NCBI GenBank assembly: GCA_020747015.1
Contig: JAGTJM010000018.1
Span: forward strand, 248,001 to 312,000
Length of the DNA: 64,000 bases
From: Pyrenochaeta sp. MPI-SDFR-AT-0127
Lineage: Eukaryota > Ascomycota > Dothideomycetes > Pleosporales > Cucurbitariaceae
Direction of reading: 5' to 3'
Each line of letters begins with the position of its first letter. Position 1 is the stretch's first letter. The notes below the pieces were generated by a model. The model was not told the origin of the DNA. It did not search any database and worked only from the letters and a program-made list of their open reading frames with translations. A program made the position numbers and the translations under genes. Positions 24,786 to 35,951 of the stretch are shown here, in pieces.

Positions 24786-25050
24786 ATGTCTCATAAACTC
24801 AACTCCGGTGACATCCTTGCTCAGCGCAATGACGTTGATAGGTATGTACAATACTGAATTTTAAAATCCTAATCCTCCTACCAGGCAGTCCGGGGAAGAT
24901 TTTACTTGGCCGCAGGCGAAGACCGAAATGCTCAGCAAAAGCACCGCTCTATTTTTCCCTTGTATCCACAAAAATCATCAATACAAGGTCGCTGGACCAA
25001 CTTCATCTCAGCTAGGCAGAACCCAAGGCACTCCTCCGCAGCATCCTTGA
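24786..25050 (+). CDS. Possible small two-exon gene, 73 aa, unknown
   Basis: An ATG at 24786 opens 56 bases (MSHKLNSGDILAQRNDVD). A well-formed 43-bp intron at 24842-24884 begins gtatgt and ends taccag. The frame then continues in phase to a TGA at 25048-25050. The downstream part reads EDFTWPQAKTEMLSKS and ends Pro/Gln-rich. No family is recognised. The support is the clean splice signals and retained phase. Against it are the short length and the lack of any domain. It may also be the remaining 5' end of a longer decayed gene. Confidence 0.3.
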
Positions 25051-27370
25051 AGCAAGACAAGACGGCGAGTCCGATGGTATTTCATTAACCATCATCAATC
25101 CCATGTATCTCACATCGCATAACGTCACGTAGTCTTCCTAGCCAAATACCCCTGTCGACACTAGCCACACAGCCCCCATGCAGCCCGCCAAGGGTCCCTT
25201 CCTCTCAACACGAAGAGACGCAAGTAAGATGCAAGCCCACGCCAGCGCAGCAACGGAAACATGGCTCTATGCGGCCTAATACCGAACAGGGCGTTACCCT
25301 TCCCTTCTCTCTCTCCTTTCCAAATTTTCGGTAGGATATTGCATGCATGGGCAATTCACTTGCGGCGTGCAGCGGAACGGCACAGCAATATAAGGCTGTA
25401 GGGCTGAGCAAGTGTACACTAGCATGTCGAGCCGAGCGCGAGTGCTGCCGTGGGGACATGCATGCCATGCAGGTTGGATGTAAGGCCTCCGACAATCTCG
25501 TCAGGTCCGATCGGGGGTCGGGGAGCAATGGACGGCGAGGTTGGTGGGCGAGTGTGTTTTGTGCAATCATATGCGTGGCGGTGCTCATGGACTTTTGGAC
25601 GATTGTGACATCATGTGAGGTAGAGTTTTGACTATGCTCTGCGATACAGATGAAGCACACATTGAGTTCGAAAGTTTGCCTGTGCCACAGAACATGGTAT
25701 CGTTGGGGTTTGATGAATTTGTGTTGTAAGTAGTCGTAAATACTTGATTCAAATTATGTCACTTTGCGGCCCGGGCACTTTGGCCTCGATGTTAAATTTT
25801 TGGCAATGGAAAACAGAAGAGAGTACATGCAAAAGAACGCTACATAACAGTCGTGAAGTGTGTCCATTGAACTATTGGATTTAGAACACTAACAAGTTTT
25901 GTGTCTGATGGTCCTACCCGCTAAGAGACCACTCTTTCTCGAAAATCTCAAAGAGACTTTGAGTTCCAGCAACTTAAGATCTCTATCCCCCTCATGATTA
26001 CTACTTTCTTTGTAAGCAACCCAACGCGTCGATAAGTGCGGAACAACAAGTATCGTAGCGCTAGCTTTTGCATGGGTATCGCGTACCCAACACCAAATAA
26101 TATGATTTGAATACAATCCCCATTGCTTATATTCTGCCCTCCCGATATACCATTCCTCCGGCCGCAATGGTATGCAGACTTCACGGCCACATCTGCCAGA
26201 ATCAGAGTCGTCCTAAGTGGCTCATCCAGCCAGATGGTTTTCAGTAAATCGGTAAAGCACTGTTCGAGATCCTGGCTCCTACACTAAAATTCCTACACTA
26301 GCTGTGCTTCTCCATACTTTGAAGATCCCATACAAGTACTAGATAATCTTTGGAGCTGAGGAGTTTTGGGGTTAGAGCATTTCTTATCGGTATTCTTGCT
26401 CCTTCTAACGTCTGGCTGCTCCAATATTCCATCGTGGTTGGCGGAGAATCCCAGAAGTGTTTTGCCTTCGGCAATTTGTTTTATTCGCTGACCAATTTGC
26501 CATATGCCTAGAACCTAACAAGGCAATACGACGTCACCGGCTACATTGCAAATGCCTCAAAGTATGAGTCACACATCATGTTTATGATTTTGCGGAGCAT
26601 AGGCAAACTCACTGCTGCTCCTAGTTCAGAACCTCTGACTCAAGGACTAGCTCAGGTTAGGAAGGCATGCATTTGCTGTCGTTTCAAGAAGTGAAAGTGC
26701 AATGGGCACGTTGTATATATACGATGTGAGCTTGACAAGTCTCCCCGAATGGAAGACATTGGCCCTCTACTGGCAAAGGACTTTCAAGAAGGTGCAGGTG
26801 CCACTGACGGCAGTCGCCACGACAATCTTTGAGGCCCGTAGCAGCAACAGCATCAACCTAAACAGCAATTCTACGTCTAAATGTAAATGAGATGAACCCC
26901 CACTTACGGAAGCCTAAGAACGTCACTATTATCGCAGGACTATGCCAGGGCGAACTCTCTGATAGCGCCCTTTTGATGATAACGTTTTTTCATTGGGAGA
27001 GGAATTGCGTCATGTAGTGGAGGATAGTTGCAGATGCTGAAGAAGTACCAAGTTGAGTTTACGCATGTAACAACTATGTACAAGGAGTTGAGAGGTGTAT
27101 GAAAGCCACTTTAGCTGATATCTAAATCATTATAGGAGTACGTTGTGGTACAACTAGTCTTGAGGTATTTATCCTATGTGTGGGGTTCGGCGTCTAGGAG
27201 GCCGAAGCTGCTGGTTGGGATGCCGAAGACCGTTAGTCTACATCGATTTAGTTATCTTTCCTTCCTCGCATAATCCATCGTTGCTTCTCCACCTTGATTC
27301 ATATTTCCACTTTCCTCAGAAATCTCCACACCTTAAAAATTGGCTTTGATCACATTTCTCCTCCTTGACC
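25051..27370. other. Gene-poor region containing a zinc-cluster relic
   Basis: About 2.3 kb, AT-leaning beyond 25700, with no intact gene. A frame at 25347-25631 starts MGNSLAAC and has one hydrophobic stretch, but nothing else supports it. A broken zinc-cluster sequence lies at 26645-26854. The rest shows no repeats or motifs that I can name. Confidence 0.45.
26645..26854 (+). pseudogene. Relic of a Zn2Cys6 transcription factor, stop inside the zinc cluster
   Basis: In one frame the DNA reads QVRKACICCRFKK, then a TGA at 26692-26694, then KCNGHVVYIRCELDK, and continues open to a TGA ending about 26834. The spacing C-x2-C-x6-C, with the usual basic residues, is that of the first half of a fungal binuclear zinc cluster, and the TGA falls inside the C-x6-C gap. 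A CGA-to-TGA change (C to T) would explain it. The second half of the cluster is poorly preserved and no downstream regulatory domain can be followed. I see a decayed DNA-binding domain rather than an active gene. It is unrelated in detail to the intact factor at 14514. Confidence 0.55.
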
Positions 27371-28317
27371 ATGGTATCATTTCGCAACGTTACAGATGCA
27401 TTTTGGTCCCTCCTCGGTCCATGGCACTTCATGCTAATCTCGCTCTCGTACCTCCCGGGCACAATTTTGCGTGTCTACAAAAATTTGGGTTTCCGAGCCC
27501 TCTTCCCTTGGAATAATCTTCAGAGTGCTTGGTTTAGCAGTTTCTGGGCGTGGGCAGGGCCACGTATCCGGGAAGGCAACGGGCCTCGCATTACTGCGCT
27601 GCTGGAGGGACGAGTCTCGCAAGCAAGAGTGAGTGAAGATGTAGTGATGGAGCCTATCAGTGGGATTGTTATGGATATTGGTCCAGGGCTAGGGTATTGG
27701 GTGGATTTGTACGGAAAGGCTGACGTGCCTGTGGCGAAAGATGGGACCGAAAGCAGAGAAATTCAGAAGGGGATAAAGAAAGTCTACGGAGTGGAGCCAA
27801 GTTTAGAGTCACACCCAAGTCTGCGACAGCGCGTGAAAGAAGCAGGCCTCGATGGCGTATACGAGATCTTACCTGTGGGCATTGAAGCGATCTCAAAGGT
27901 GTCGCTAGACGGAACAACAACGATCGAAAAAGGGACTGTGGACTGCATTGTCTCGCTCCTTTGCCTTTGCAGTATTCCTGAACCGGAGAAGAACACCAAG
28001 GAGCTGTATGAATACCTGAAGAAGGGTGGAAGGTGGTACTTGTACGAGCATGTAGTCGTCAAGGCGAACTGGCCGATGAGGATGTATCAAGGTAGAGAAC
28101 TCATATGAACCTGTTGATCGTATCAATACTGACTTCTGCCGGTGCAGCGATTGTCAATCTCTTCTGGCCACACGCGCTCGGTGGCTGCCAGCTGTGCAGG
28201 GATACAGGGAAAACCCTCAGGCAGGCTGGACCATGGGCGAGGATTGATCTCGCACAGCCTCCTGAGGAACCGTGGCATCAGACAGTGCCGCACATCTTCG
28301 GGACACTGACAAAGTAA
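27371..28317 (+). CDS. METTL7-like class I SAM-dependent methyltransferase
   Basis: Two exons, 27371-28091 and 28148-28317, with a 56-bp GT-AG intron, give 296 aa. The start is the ATG in gaccATGG. A hydrophobic segment at about 11-36 probably anchors the protein to a membrane or lipid droplet. The SAM-binding motif I is VMDIGPGLG (100-108) and the acidic end of strand 2 is GVEPS. The motif IV region reads TVDCIVSLLCLCSIPEPEK. YEYLKKGGRWYLYEHV follows as in this family. The second exon adds a Trp/Cys-containing end (LGGCQLC). This matches the METTL7/thiol-methyltransferase-like group of fungal proteins. The methyl acceptor is not known. There is no cluster around it. Confidence 0.8.
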
Positions 28318-30525
28318 ACCATCGAGAGCTAGAAGGGAATGATATAGCGACGTAGGTTCGGTGCTCTTTCAAGTTCAAGCCAATTAACAAGCATCGATCT
28401 TACTACCTCGTCAAGCGCATTTGAATTCCAGCAAGAATAATTTTTTTGCTCCTTTAAATACTTTTATGTGACAGTGAGAAGCGGACTGGGCAATGATTCC
28501 CACATATATGGCCTGATGCAACGAGGGATGTCTCGGAAGTAGGCGTGAGGAGATAGAAGAGGACAGTAAGATTGCATTACATTACCGCTACTCCAATTCA
28601 AATACACATGGAGAGCTTTTGATTGAGTCTTGAGGAAGTGCAAACAATCTGACCGTAGCTCGTAAGCTAAGCTTGGTAGAAAGCGACGTATTGCGTTTGC
28701 CTCTGACAGCGCTCCTGCCGAACGTTTCGCAAGCCAAGTGTAGAACTGCTTGACCATGTTCCGAGATATTAAACATCTCTAAATCTTCACTTCTACACAA
28801 TTAATAAATGGAAATAGTAAGTACTATCCGTCTACCCAGCCCTTTGAAAATCCCAGTTTGAATCAGCAGACAACAATTGGAAATCTGGTGCGCAGTTTGC
28901 TCTAGGCAGCTTCCTTGGCCATCTTCATGGCATATTGTCTCCAATTGGGCTACAAGACGCGCCGCTGGAGCCTTGTATTGTGGCTGCGAAACAGTGATAG
29001 ACCTGTCCGTATGGTATGAAAGTTGAGCTGTTGATGGACAGCTTGACTGAGCGCAGTGCAGGTTAATTAGAGTGTGGGCAGGAAGTCATCCAGGTATAAT
29101 TTTGTTTAGGAATGAGTAATGCGATGTCAATCCGATGAGGTAGTCTTAGCGAGGCCAATTTCAAGCGCCTTGAAGCTCAATATACTCCATTCATTCTTTC
29201 AGGCCCCTTGCAAACTACCAAGATTGCCCAAGACTTTTCTCCCTCACCAACCGGCTTATTAATACTCATCACCCCATCTCCCCATCATCAGCATATCTCC
29301 AGGGCTTCCGAGTACCTCACCGTCTATTCAGCTGCGCCAGCACATTTACCGTCTAACCCCCATTCATCACTCCACCCGAACCCCTGTCTCCGTCGGCAAA
29401 GCAATTAATGACTATGCAAACCTTGCACGCTTCCAACTGGGCTGAGGAGCACGCAAGCAAGTCACACGAAACAACCCTGCAGGGCTGCATATCTCATCGG
29501 CTGGTCCGACATCCCGAGCGTCTGCAGGATGCACATCCCTGCTCAGCCCTACCAAGCTGCACAGCAGGTTTAGCCGACGGTTGTTCAACCACCATCCCTG
29601 TTTGTCTGCCAAAGTTTTGTTTTGTGATTCGCACAAACGTTCGTCTCCGCCCGCGGGGTAAGCCCGTAGATTCAGGCGGGCAGGGCAATGCACAGTGCCA
29701 CGATACTGTGGCTTCAGACGCTGCGTGGCTAAAATCCAGAGGCCCTGCTGTGTTCTCTAGACCGCAACTCTATGTCAGACGGACAAACCTTTGTTCGCTA
29801 GTATTGTGCTGTCCAAGCTGAGATTCTACATTTATTCTGGTGATGATGAACAAGGTGGAAGATGGACAATACTGTGATTGGACATGCTGACTGAGATGAG
29901 AAGACTTAAGGAGCACAGACGTGGGGCCAGCTTATTGCGCCACAGTTTGACTTGTTCGGGGGTTTTGATACATGGATGCTGTAAGGATGGGGGCGGGTAC
30001 GGTAACAATGTACTAGAGGGTCTGGGGTAGGCGATAGGGCATAATCTACGTGCTAAGGAGTCAGGGGAATGAATGAACTGTAATGATATGGCCGAAGACA
30101 TGCGCAAGGCGCTTCAGGCTGGATAAAATTGCTTGAACAAGATGTAGCAAATAGAAAGTTTCTTGATTCGCTACATGACCTGCATGCAGCTTGATTCTAG
30201 GTTGTATCAATCTTAACAGTCTTGGGTTTCAAATCCTCGTTCCGTGGTGACAGTCATGAGAAATGCTAAGCAGGCTGAGCACTCGCTCAAAAGTGAATGA
30301 ATGTTGAGGCTAACAAAAAGTGGCCGTCTATACCTCGCCTCGCCGCGTTCATTGCAAAGTAGGGGACAAGTTAAAATACTAATTTCAAGACGAAATGCTG
30401 ATAAACGAGAGATTCGGATAGGTTCACACGGGACCCATCAGATAAGGAACGACTCTCTGCGCCAGAGCAAAGATGAAGAAAAGCAACAGAAGTTGTAAAG
30501 AAATCACTACTCACTGACGCGTAGC
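28318..30525. other. 2.2 kb intergenic region
   Basis: Between the methyltransferase and the transcription-factor-domain gene. A minus-strand frame at 28464-28757 (97 codons, starting MVKQFYTWLAKRS) is the most protein-like frame but has no known domain or splice support. Other frames are short and overlapping. No RNA gene or repeat was recognised. Confidence 0.4.
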
Positions 30526-32373
30526 CTACGACATCATATTCATTCCAATCCAGTGCCGAACTTGCAGCATCGTCCGTAAAGCCTGTATCGTACCGTTGGC
30601 ATGTTCGAAGGGCACTGTCACTGAAGCCCTGACTGCGAATAATGCGAAGCACTTCCTGGCCCATGTTGAGAATGGTGATAATTGTTCGCCGTGGATGCTG
30701 GAAGAAAACCGTGCAGACAAACAAGAAGCTGCACCACCAACAAGGCACACCCATAAGAACACGCCCCGCATCGCGTTTCCCCAGCATATGCGAGTATCGG
30801 TCCTCATCAGCACTTCATGTAAAGCTAGAAGTAATGTACTGGGATTTACGATAGAATCGGAACTCCGCGCATGCGGCTTGTTTGCTGACTCTGCTAGTGA
30901 CACGCCGTGAATGATGGACCGACAATAGATCAAGGCAGCCAGGCGGCAACTTTCATAAACCCAGTCAGGTGTAAGATCATGTTCGGTTGAAGGTCGCAAC
31001 TTGAGGCGTGAGTATATCTGATGCAATTGCGTGTCGTAAGTCGATACTTGAGCACTTGAAATTGGGTGTATATTGCCCACATAATTGCAGCGCGCCAAAA
31101 ATATTTGGCTGAGTGCGTGCATGTCGGTGGCAATCTCTAAAGTCCCAATCGAGCAGCTACCATATATGCGCGACATGTCTCCTTGTGGTGCGTACAGTGG
31201 CGATACTGGGCCATAGTCGCTGGGTAAAGATGCCGACGGTGGATGTGGAGTATAGTGTTGCAACATTGCTGGCTCAGCCTGCCCTCGTAAAACTGCAAAG
31301 CTCAGCATGACACTAAAGGTCATTAGTGACTTGGCTTCCATGATGGCCGCTGGTCTAAGCGATTTGATTCCAAAATCAGACTTACAGAATCATGAAATGT
31401 GGCGAAGCCAGCTTAGTGATTCCACCACGAGCTTCAATCGCCAAGCGTAATCCCTCTTCATGAACATCGAAAGCGTCTTCATTGAAACCTCCGATTTCGC
31501 TGACGAGAAGGTGTAAGATGCTCAAGACGACATCATCGCCTGTGTGCAAGCGGTTGGTAATCATTCTAAGGACCTATTATTTCGTCAGCTACCGTTTCCT
31601 AGGAATAGAACTGAGGAAAGTTTGCGTACTTTTGTCTTCGCATACACAGTCAAAGCACTATCCTGCAGGAGGCCTTCAGCCAAATCTTGATAGACACATG
31701 TTGCGCTGACATGGCTGAGAAAGGACAAGTTGTTGTCGCAGATATACTGCATCCAGGGCCGATCTACTTTGCGTTAGGAACCTATAGCTTGACTAGATTT
31801 TTATGCCCTACCATGACAGAAAAACTCAGTGTTGTTGATGTAGTCCTGCTTTAAGTCCTCTAAAGACTCATATCCTAACACTGAGTTTGTGGGAAAGGGG
31901 TACTCGGAGGCATCTTCGAATACTGGTGGGGCACTTCTGGCCGGTTCTGCCGTCGTTGCAGAGATGATGCGAGCTGCGAGTGTCCGCATGGGATCTACCG
32001 AAGGTGACTGCGTATTGTACCTGTAAAACTCTCCGTCCCATATTGTGCTGTGATGTCTTATAGGAGTTGGTGCCAGGAAGTTATTGTCCTCTAAAACGCC
32101 GTCCGAGTTGGTTGTCATCGGGCTCGGAGTTCGTCTGTCTGTTGGCGCACTGCTTCCTTCTCGGCTTTTGGGGTTGCCTAAGGGCGATGGCCCACGTTGT
32201 TCTCTATGTTTGTACATGACATGAGATCGGACGTTCCTCATAGTATCTCCAGCTTTGAACTCGTCGGGGTGGTTCGCAATGACGAACTGAATAGGAGGCC
32301 CAGGTGCGAGAGGCGGGAGACGTTTCCTCCCAATTCGTCTCTTCGAGGGCCGTGGATCGCTCGAAGACGCCAT
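30526..32373 (-). CDS. Fungal-specific transcription-factor-domain protein without an obvious zinc cluster
   Basis: Four exons, 32373-31812, 31766-31630, 31573-31386 and 31354-30526, give 571 aa. Introns are 45, 56 and 31 bp. The ATG at 32373 begins MASSSDPRPSKRRIGRKRL, a basic nuclear-type N-terminus. A conserved-looking block follows (FVIANHPDEFKAGDTMRNVR), which in related fungal proteins precedes the PF11951-like regulatory domain. The middle and C-terminal exons show the helical pattern of that domain (EDAFDVHEEGLRLAIEARGG; FEHANGTIQALRTMLQVRHW). There is no six-cysteine cluster at the N-terminus, which is usual in this subgroup. The last intron, 31355-31385, is only 31 bp. It restores the frame exactly, but that is short for a fungal intron, so the join may be wrong by a small amount or the gene may be damaged there. 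Confidence 0.75.
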
Positions 32374-34568
32374 TTTAAAAGGTAAAGATAATGCAATGAT
32401 TAAGGAAAAGCAAAATTTAGATGAGAAATTGTATATGAAATGCAACTGATGCCGCTTGCAGTCTCCGTGGGTTGTGAAAGAGTGTCGAAGGCGGATATAT
32501 GAAGTGTGTAGATACCCGCTAACGTAAGAATCAAGTACTGTATAGAATGAATTCAAGTCTGTAATAGTCTCTGGAACAGCCACAAGACACAAGCCACACG
32601 GGAGGATGTGATCAAATTCAACTAGGGCAGACAATCGATGAATCAATCGACGACACCCCTGTTATTGCTAGAAGGATAGGCATGGCCTGCAGCTTCTCCA
32701 AGCCAAAGTAGGTCAGTGGTAAGGATTGGATGTGCAGTGTGGAGCATATAAGGTTGAAACGGTATATAGGTATCGTCTTTCATGGAGCGTTTCGCGCACA
32801 CCGATGGTTTCTGCCCTACCGCAGCGAGGGTTTGAATGAAGCACAAAGCCGCATCGGAGATTTTCGCCTATCCTGTCGAGCGCCGTCATACCTGGGCACC
32901 ATTCATAGCCGGGCCAATATGCATATGTGCTGGTTCCTGGTCCTCGTAGCGGCGAAGCTTGGTCAAAGCAGCCTTACTGCCTTGTGTGGCTGGTACATGC
33001 AATCATGGTCTTGAATCCCGAGCATAAGGGCGCGCCGAGGGGCTGGCGCAATCTGCTGCTGTCACTAGCTCGGTGAGAGTGCCATCAATCCTATCAGCGG
33101 ATGTGTCGTGGTGAACATGAAGCATGGGGATGAGTAACCAATGTGCGGGGGGCTTTCGGCGGTACTTTTGGTTTCCAGAACCTGCAGAGTCTTTCTGGAA
33201 CATGCTCATCATGGTTCAGCTGAGATAGCAAGCATTTGAGGCTTCTGCGCGTTTAGCGGAGTCGAAGAGTTTAGCCCATTTCCCCAATTCGGTCCTAGCG
33301 TCCGTCCTCGCCCTGGTCACTGCATATAAGCCGCAGGTGCACGCGAGAAGGCACAGCAAGACTTACGAGCTATTGGACCCCTCAAATTGCTTTGAGACGA
33401 TTCGAAGTTTGGCATCCACTGCGGTCAGCTAAGATGTTCTGTTCGGAACTAGATGATCCCTGCAGTAGACGTCATTGATGAAGCTGGTATACACCTGATG
33501 ACTGACGTAGCGGAGCTTCTCAAACACGCCTACTGTAGACACTCCATCAACAAGCCACAGCCAAGGGCGGACAACAAACGTGGCTTTGAGCTGGTCACCA
33601 CGGAGAGCATACCGAGATTGGCAATTGAAGCAATACACAGTTGCTGAAGTGATACACAGTTGCTGAAGTGCAGACGAAGTAAACGATTTAAAAAAGGTGG
33701 TGATATAATTGGCAGGTAGTAACTTCCGTTATCCAAATTGGCCCGTGTTGGTAAACAATCTAGTCTTGAATGGGCCCTGGAAGTGAGCCACGAAGAAAGG
33801 CAAGGGTGAAATCCCGGATCGTGAAATGGGTCATGAGGAAGAGCTGAAAGGGAGGACAGACACTAGATCTCCAGCGCTCTGAGTGGTGTATAACATGTTT
33901 GTTGATACACAGGGCGCAGACTCAACATTAAAGTCCAATTTTAGAGACGTATGCCTGTTATTGAGTGTTTGGACTGATTCGTAGCTGTTCACTCTGCAGC
34001 CTAGATATTCGTCAGAGAGTCTGCACGAACGTGAGCTTGGAATGATGAAAATGGTGTTCAAACTACTTAGACCCGATTCCCTCAAAGTCACTTTTGAGAT
34101 CGACATTTAATTTGTTTCAAGAGGCGAACAGCTCATCATGATGACTGAGCATTGTGATTCGCGAATCGTGACGTGTGTTGTCAGCTAGCAGCTTGACATA
34201 GGTTCTGTGGAGGTTGTCTGAGATGCCTCGGCCCTTGGAATTATGTCATGCTTCACGGCTGCATTGCAGCATACACAATAGGGAAGTCCTTTCGCAGAAT
34301 GTATGTCTAACTTCGAATATCATACGCAAGTGGAGTATAGGTAACAGTGCAGCCCACAAAGCTCATTCCTCGCCCAGAATCAAGCCATCTCTCTTTCATC
34401 ACGGTAAGCGACGTTTAGTGACAGTAGGAAGTGTAGGAATACATGCGAAAACGCCGAAGAGTGAGATCAAATCGCACCGAGCTGTGCTCATCCACTGCAA
34501 GAGACCTTGAATTCCCCCAATCCATCACAAACACGCACTTTTTCCAGCAGAGTCAATTAGCACAATGT
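32374..34568. other. 2.2 kb intergenic region
   Basis: Between the transcription-factor-domain gene and the PKA regulatory subunit, both on the minus strand. Open frames are short and lack motifs. A 19-bp tandem duplication lies at 33633-33670. No gene supported. Confidence 0.45.
33633..33670. repeat. 19-bp perfect tandem duplication
   Basis: The 19-mer atacacagttgctgaagtg occurs at 33633-33651 and again at 33652-33670. It is intergenic and likely a recent slippage event. Confidence 0.75.
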
Positions 34569-35951
34569 CTATGCACCAGTCGATAGTGGATCTACATGAT
34601 CTCCAGTGAATCCAGCCTTGCTTGGGTCGTTTCGTCTCATGATGCCTTCGACAGGTCCGAGTAGTCGCTGGAAGCCGTTCTTGCCAAGAGTTGCAACCTT
34701 GACTTCAGTCTTGCTGATTACAGAAGCTGCACGGGGCGCATCATTAAGTAATGCTAGCTCACCGAAGTAGTCGCCCTTCGTGTACTGATTGACCGCGCCT
34801 TCCACGCCACGCTTGAAAACCTGGGCCTCTCCAGCCTCGAGTAGAAAGAATGACTCGCCGACATCGCCCTCTTGGATGATGGTGGTGCCAGGGGGGTACT
34901 TCTTGGTTTCAAGAGCATCTGCAATCTTGGAACGCTCGTATGGCGTCAGGGAAGATAGAAGAGGAACTTGGTCCAGGAAACCTTCGTACATGCGTCGGCG
35001 TTGGAATGCACTGTCCATGAGGATGCGACGGAATGTTATGCGATCCAGAGCCCAGAGAGTGGATGAGTCGGTTGACACAACTGTGGCGGCACGGGGAGCG
35101 TTGTACATGAGAGCAAGTTCACCAAAAGAGCCACCAGGGCCAACGGCGCCAACTTTGTTGCCGATACCATCTGGACCAGCTTCGAGCTTGCCAGACTTGT
35201 TGACGTAAATGTCAAAGGAACCCTTCTCAACAACGTAGAAGTAGTCTCCCACGTCGCCCTGCTGAATGACCTTTATGCCCTTTGTTGGTATCGGCTTCTC
35301 GTGCAGGGCACCCAGCACTTGTGATGACTGGTCGTCGTCGAGGTGCGAAAACAGGAAGTTGCCTGCGACGGCTGACTTCAAGCGCGACAGCTGGTCGGGA
35401 GTCTTTTGGTGGAATGGGGCAGTGAAGTTGTCGTTGGCGGACGAGGCGGGGTTGAGTGACTCGGCGGAAACCGAAGTGCGCCTGTTGGTGTTGTAGTTGC
35501 TGGGGAAGTTCTGGCCCTCGCCAGCAATAGGCGGCATCTGTGTAATGTTGTTCTTGGACGAGCCGCCAAAGCCCTGGAAGTTGCCAAAGGCGCCCTCAGC
35601 GGAGTCGGAGTTTGTCTGGCGTGGCTTGCCAAAGTCGATGGCCCCGAAGGTGGAGGCGGTGGGCGAGGTCATGACGTCGTGCTCCTCCTCTTCTTCAAGA
35701 CGCTGCATTGGGCTCTTTGCGAATGCGCCGCCGCTGGGCGAGGTGCTGAAGGGGTTGTTGCCGGGGAAGGTGTTCTCGGCACGGCCTTGGAGGGTGGAAT
35801 GCTGCTGCGACAGCAGGGCTTCGGTTCGCTGGGACTCGAGACGGCGATTGAAGAAATTGGCGCAGAATTGGAGGATGTCGTGGGGTTTGTGCTTCAGGAT
35901 CTCGCGGTCGAGGGCGGAGATCTCATTGGAGTAGTCGGGAGGGAGGGACAT
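34569..35951 (-). CDS. pkaR: cAMP-dependent protein kinase regulatory subunit (PKA-R)
   Basis: An intronless gene of 460 aa from the ATG at 35951. Residues 1-45 form the dimerisation/docking helix pair (EILKHKPHDILQFCANFFNRRL). A low-complexity linker follows. The inhibitor site is RRTSV at 157-161, a serine-containing substrate-type site. Two cyclic-nucleotide-binding domains follow, about 198-325 and 326-445. Each has an intact phosphate-binding cassette, FGELALMYNAPRAAT (276-290) and FGELALLNDAPRAAS (396-410), with the Glu and Arg that bind cAMP. The protein holds the PKA catalytic subunit inactive until cAMP binds, in the cytosol and nucleus. Length and layout match other fungal Bcy1/PkaR proteins. 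The upstream 2.1 kb is shared with a divergent gene. Confidence 0.96.
   Translation of the reverse strand: MSLPPDYSNEISALDREILKHKPHDILQFCANFFNRRLESQRTEALLSQQHSTLQGRAENTFPGNNPFSTSPSGGAFAKSPMQRLEEEEEHDVMTSPTASTFGAIDFGKPRQTNSDSAEGAFGNFQGFGGSSKNNITQMPPIAGEGQNFPSNYNTNRRTSVSAESLNPASSANDNFTAPFHQKTPDQLSRLKSAVAGNFLFSHLDDDQSSQVLGALHEKPIPTKGIKVIQQGDVGDYFYVVEKGSFDIYVNKSGKLEAGPDGIGNKVGAVGPGGSFGELALMYNAPRAATVVSTDSSTLWALDRITFRRILMDSAFQRRRMYEGFLDQVPLLSSLTPYERSKIADALETKKYPPGTTIIQEGDVGESFFLLEAGEAQVFKRGVEGAVNQYTKGDYFGELALLNDAPRAASVISKTEVKVATLGKNGFQRLLGPVEGIMRRNDPSKAGFTGDHVDPLSTGA

Noticed and set aside
25347..25631. 94-codon frame starting MGNSLAAC with a hydrophobic stretch
   Set aside because: It suggests a myristoylated membrane protein at first sight, but position 6 is not Ser/Thr and nothing else supports it.
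26250..26290. gttcgagatcc resembling a tRNA B box
   Set aside because: No matching A box, cloverleaf or terminator could be found nearby.
28464..28757. 97-codon minus-strand frame starting MVKQFYTWLAKRS
   Set aside because: Reasonable composition, but no domain, intron or neighbouring evidence.
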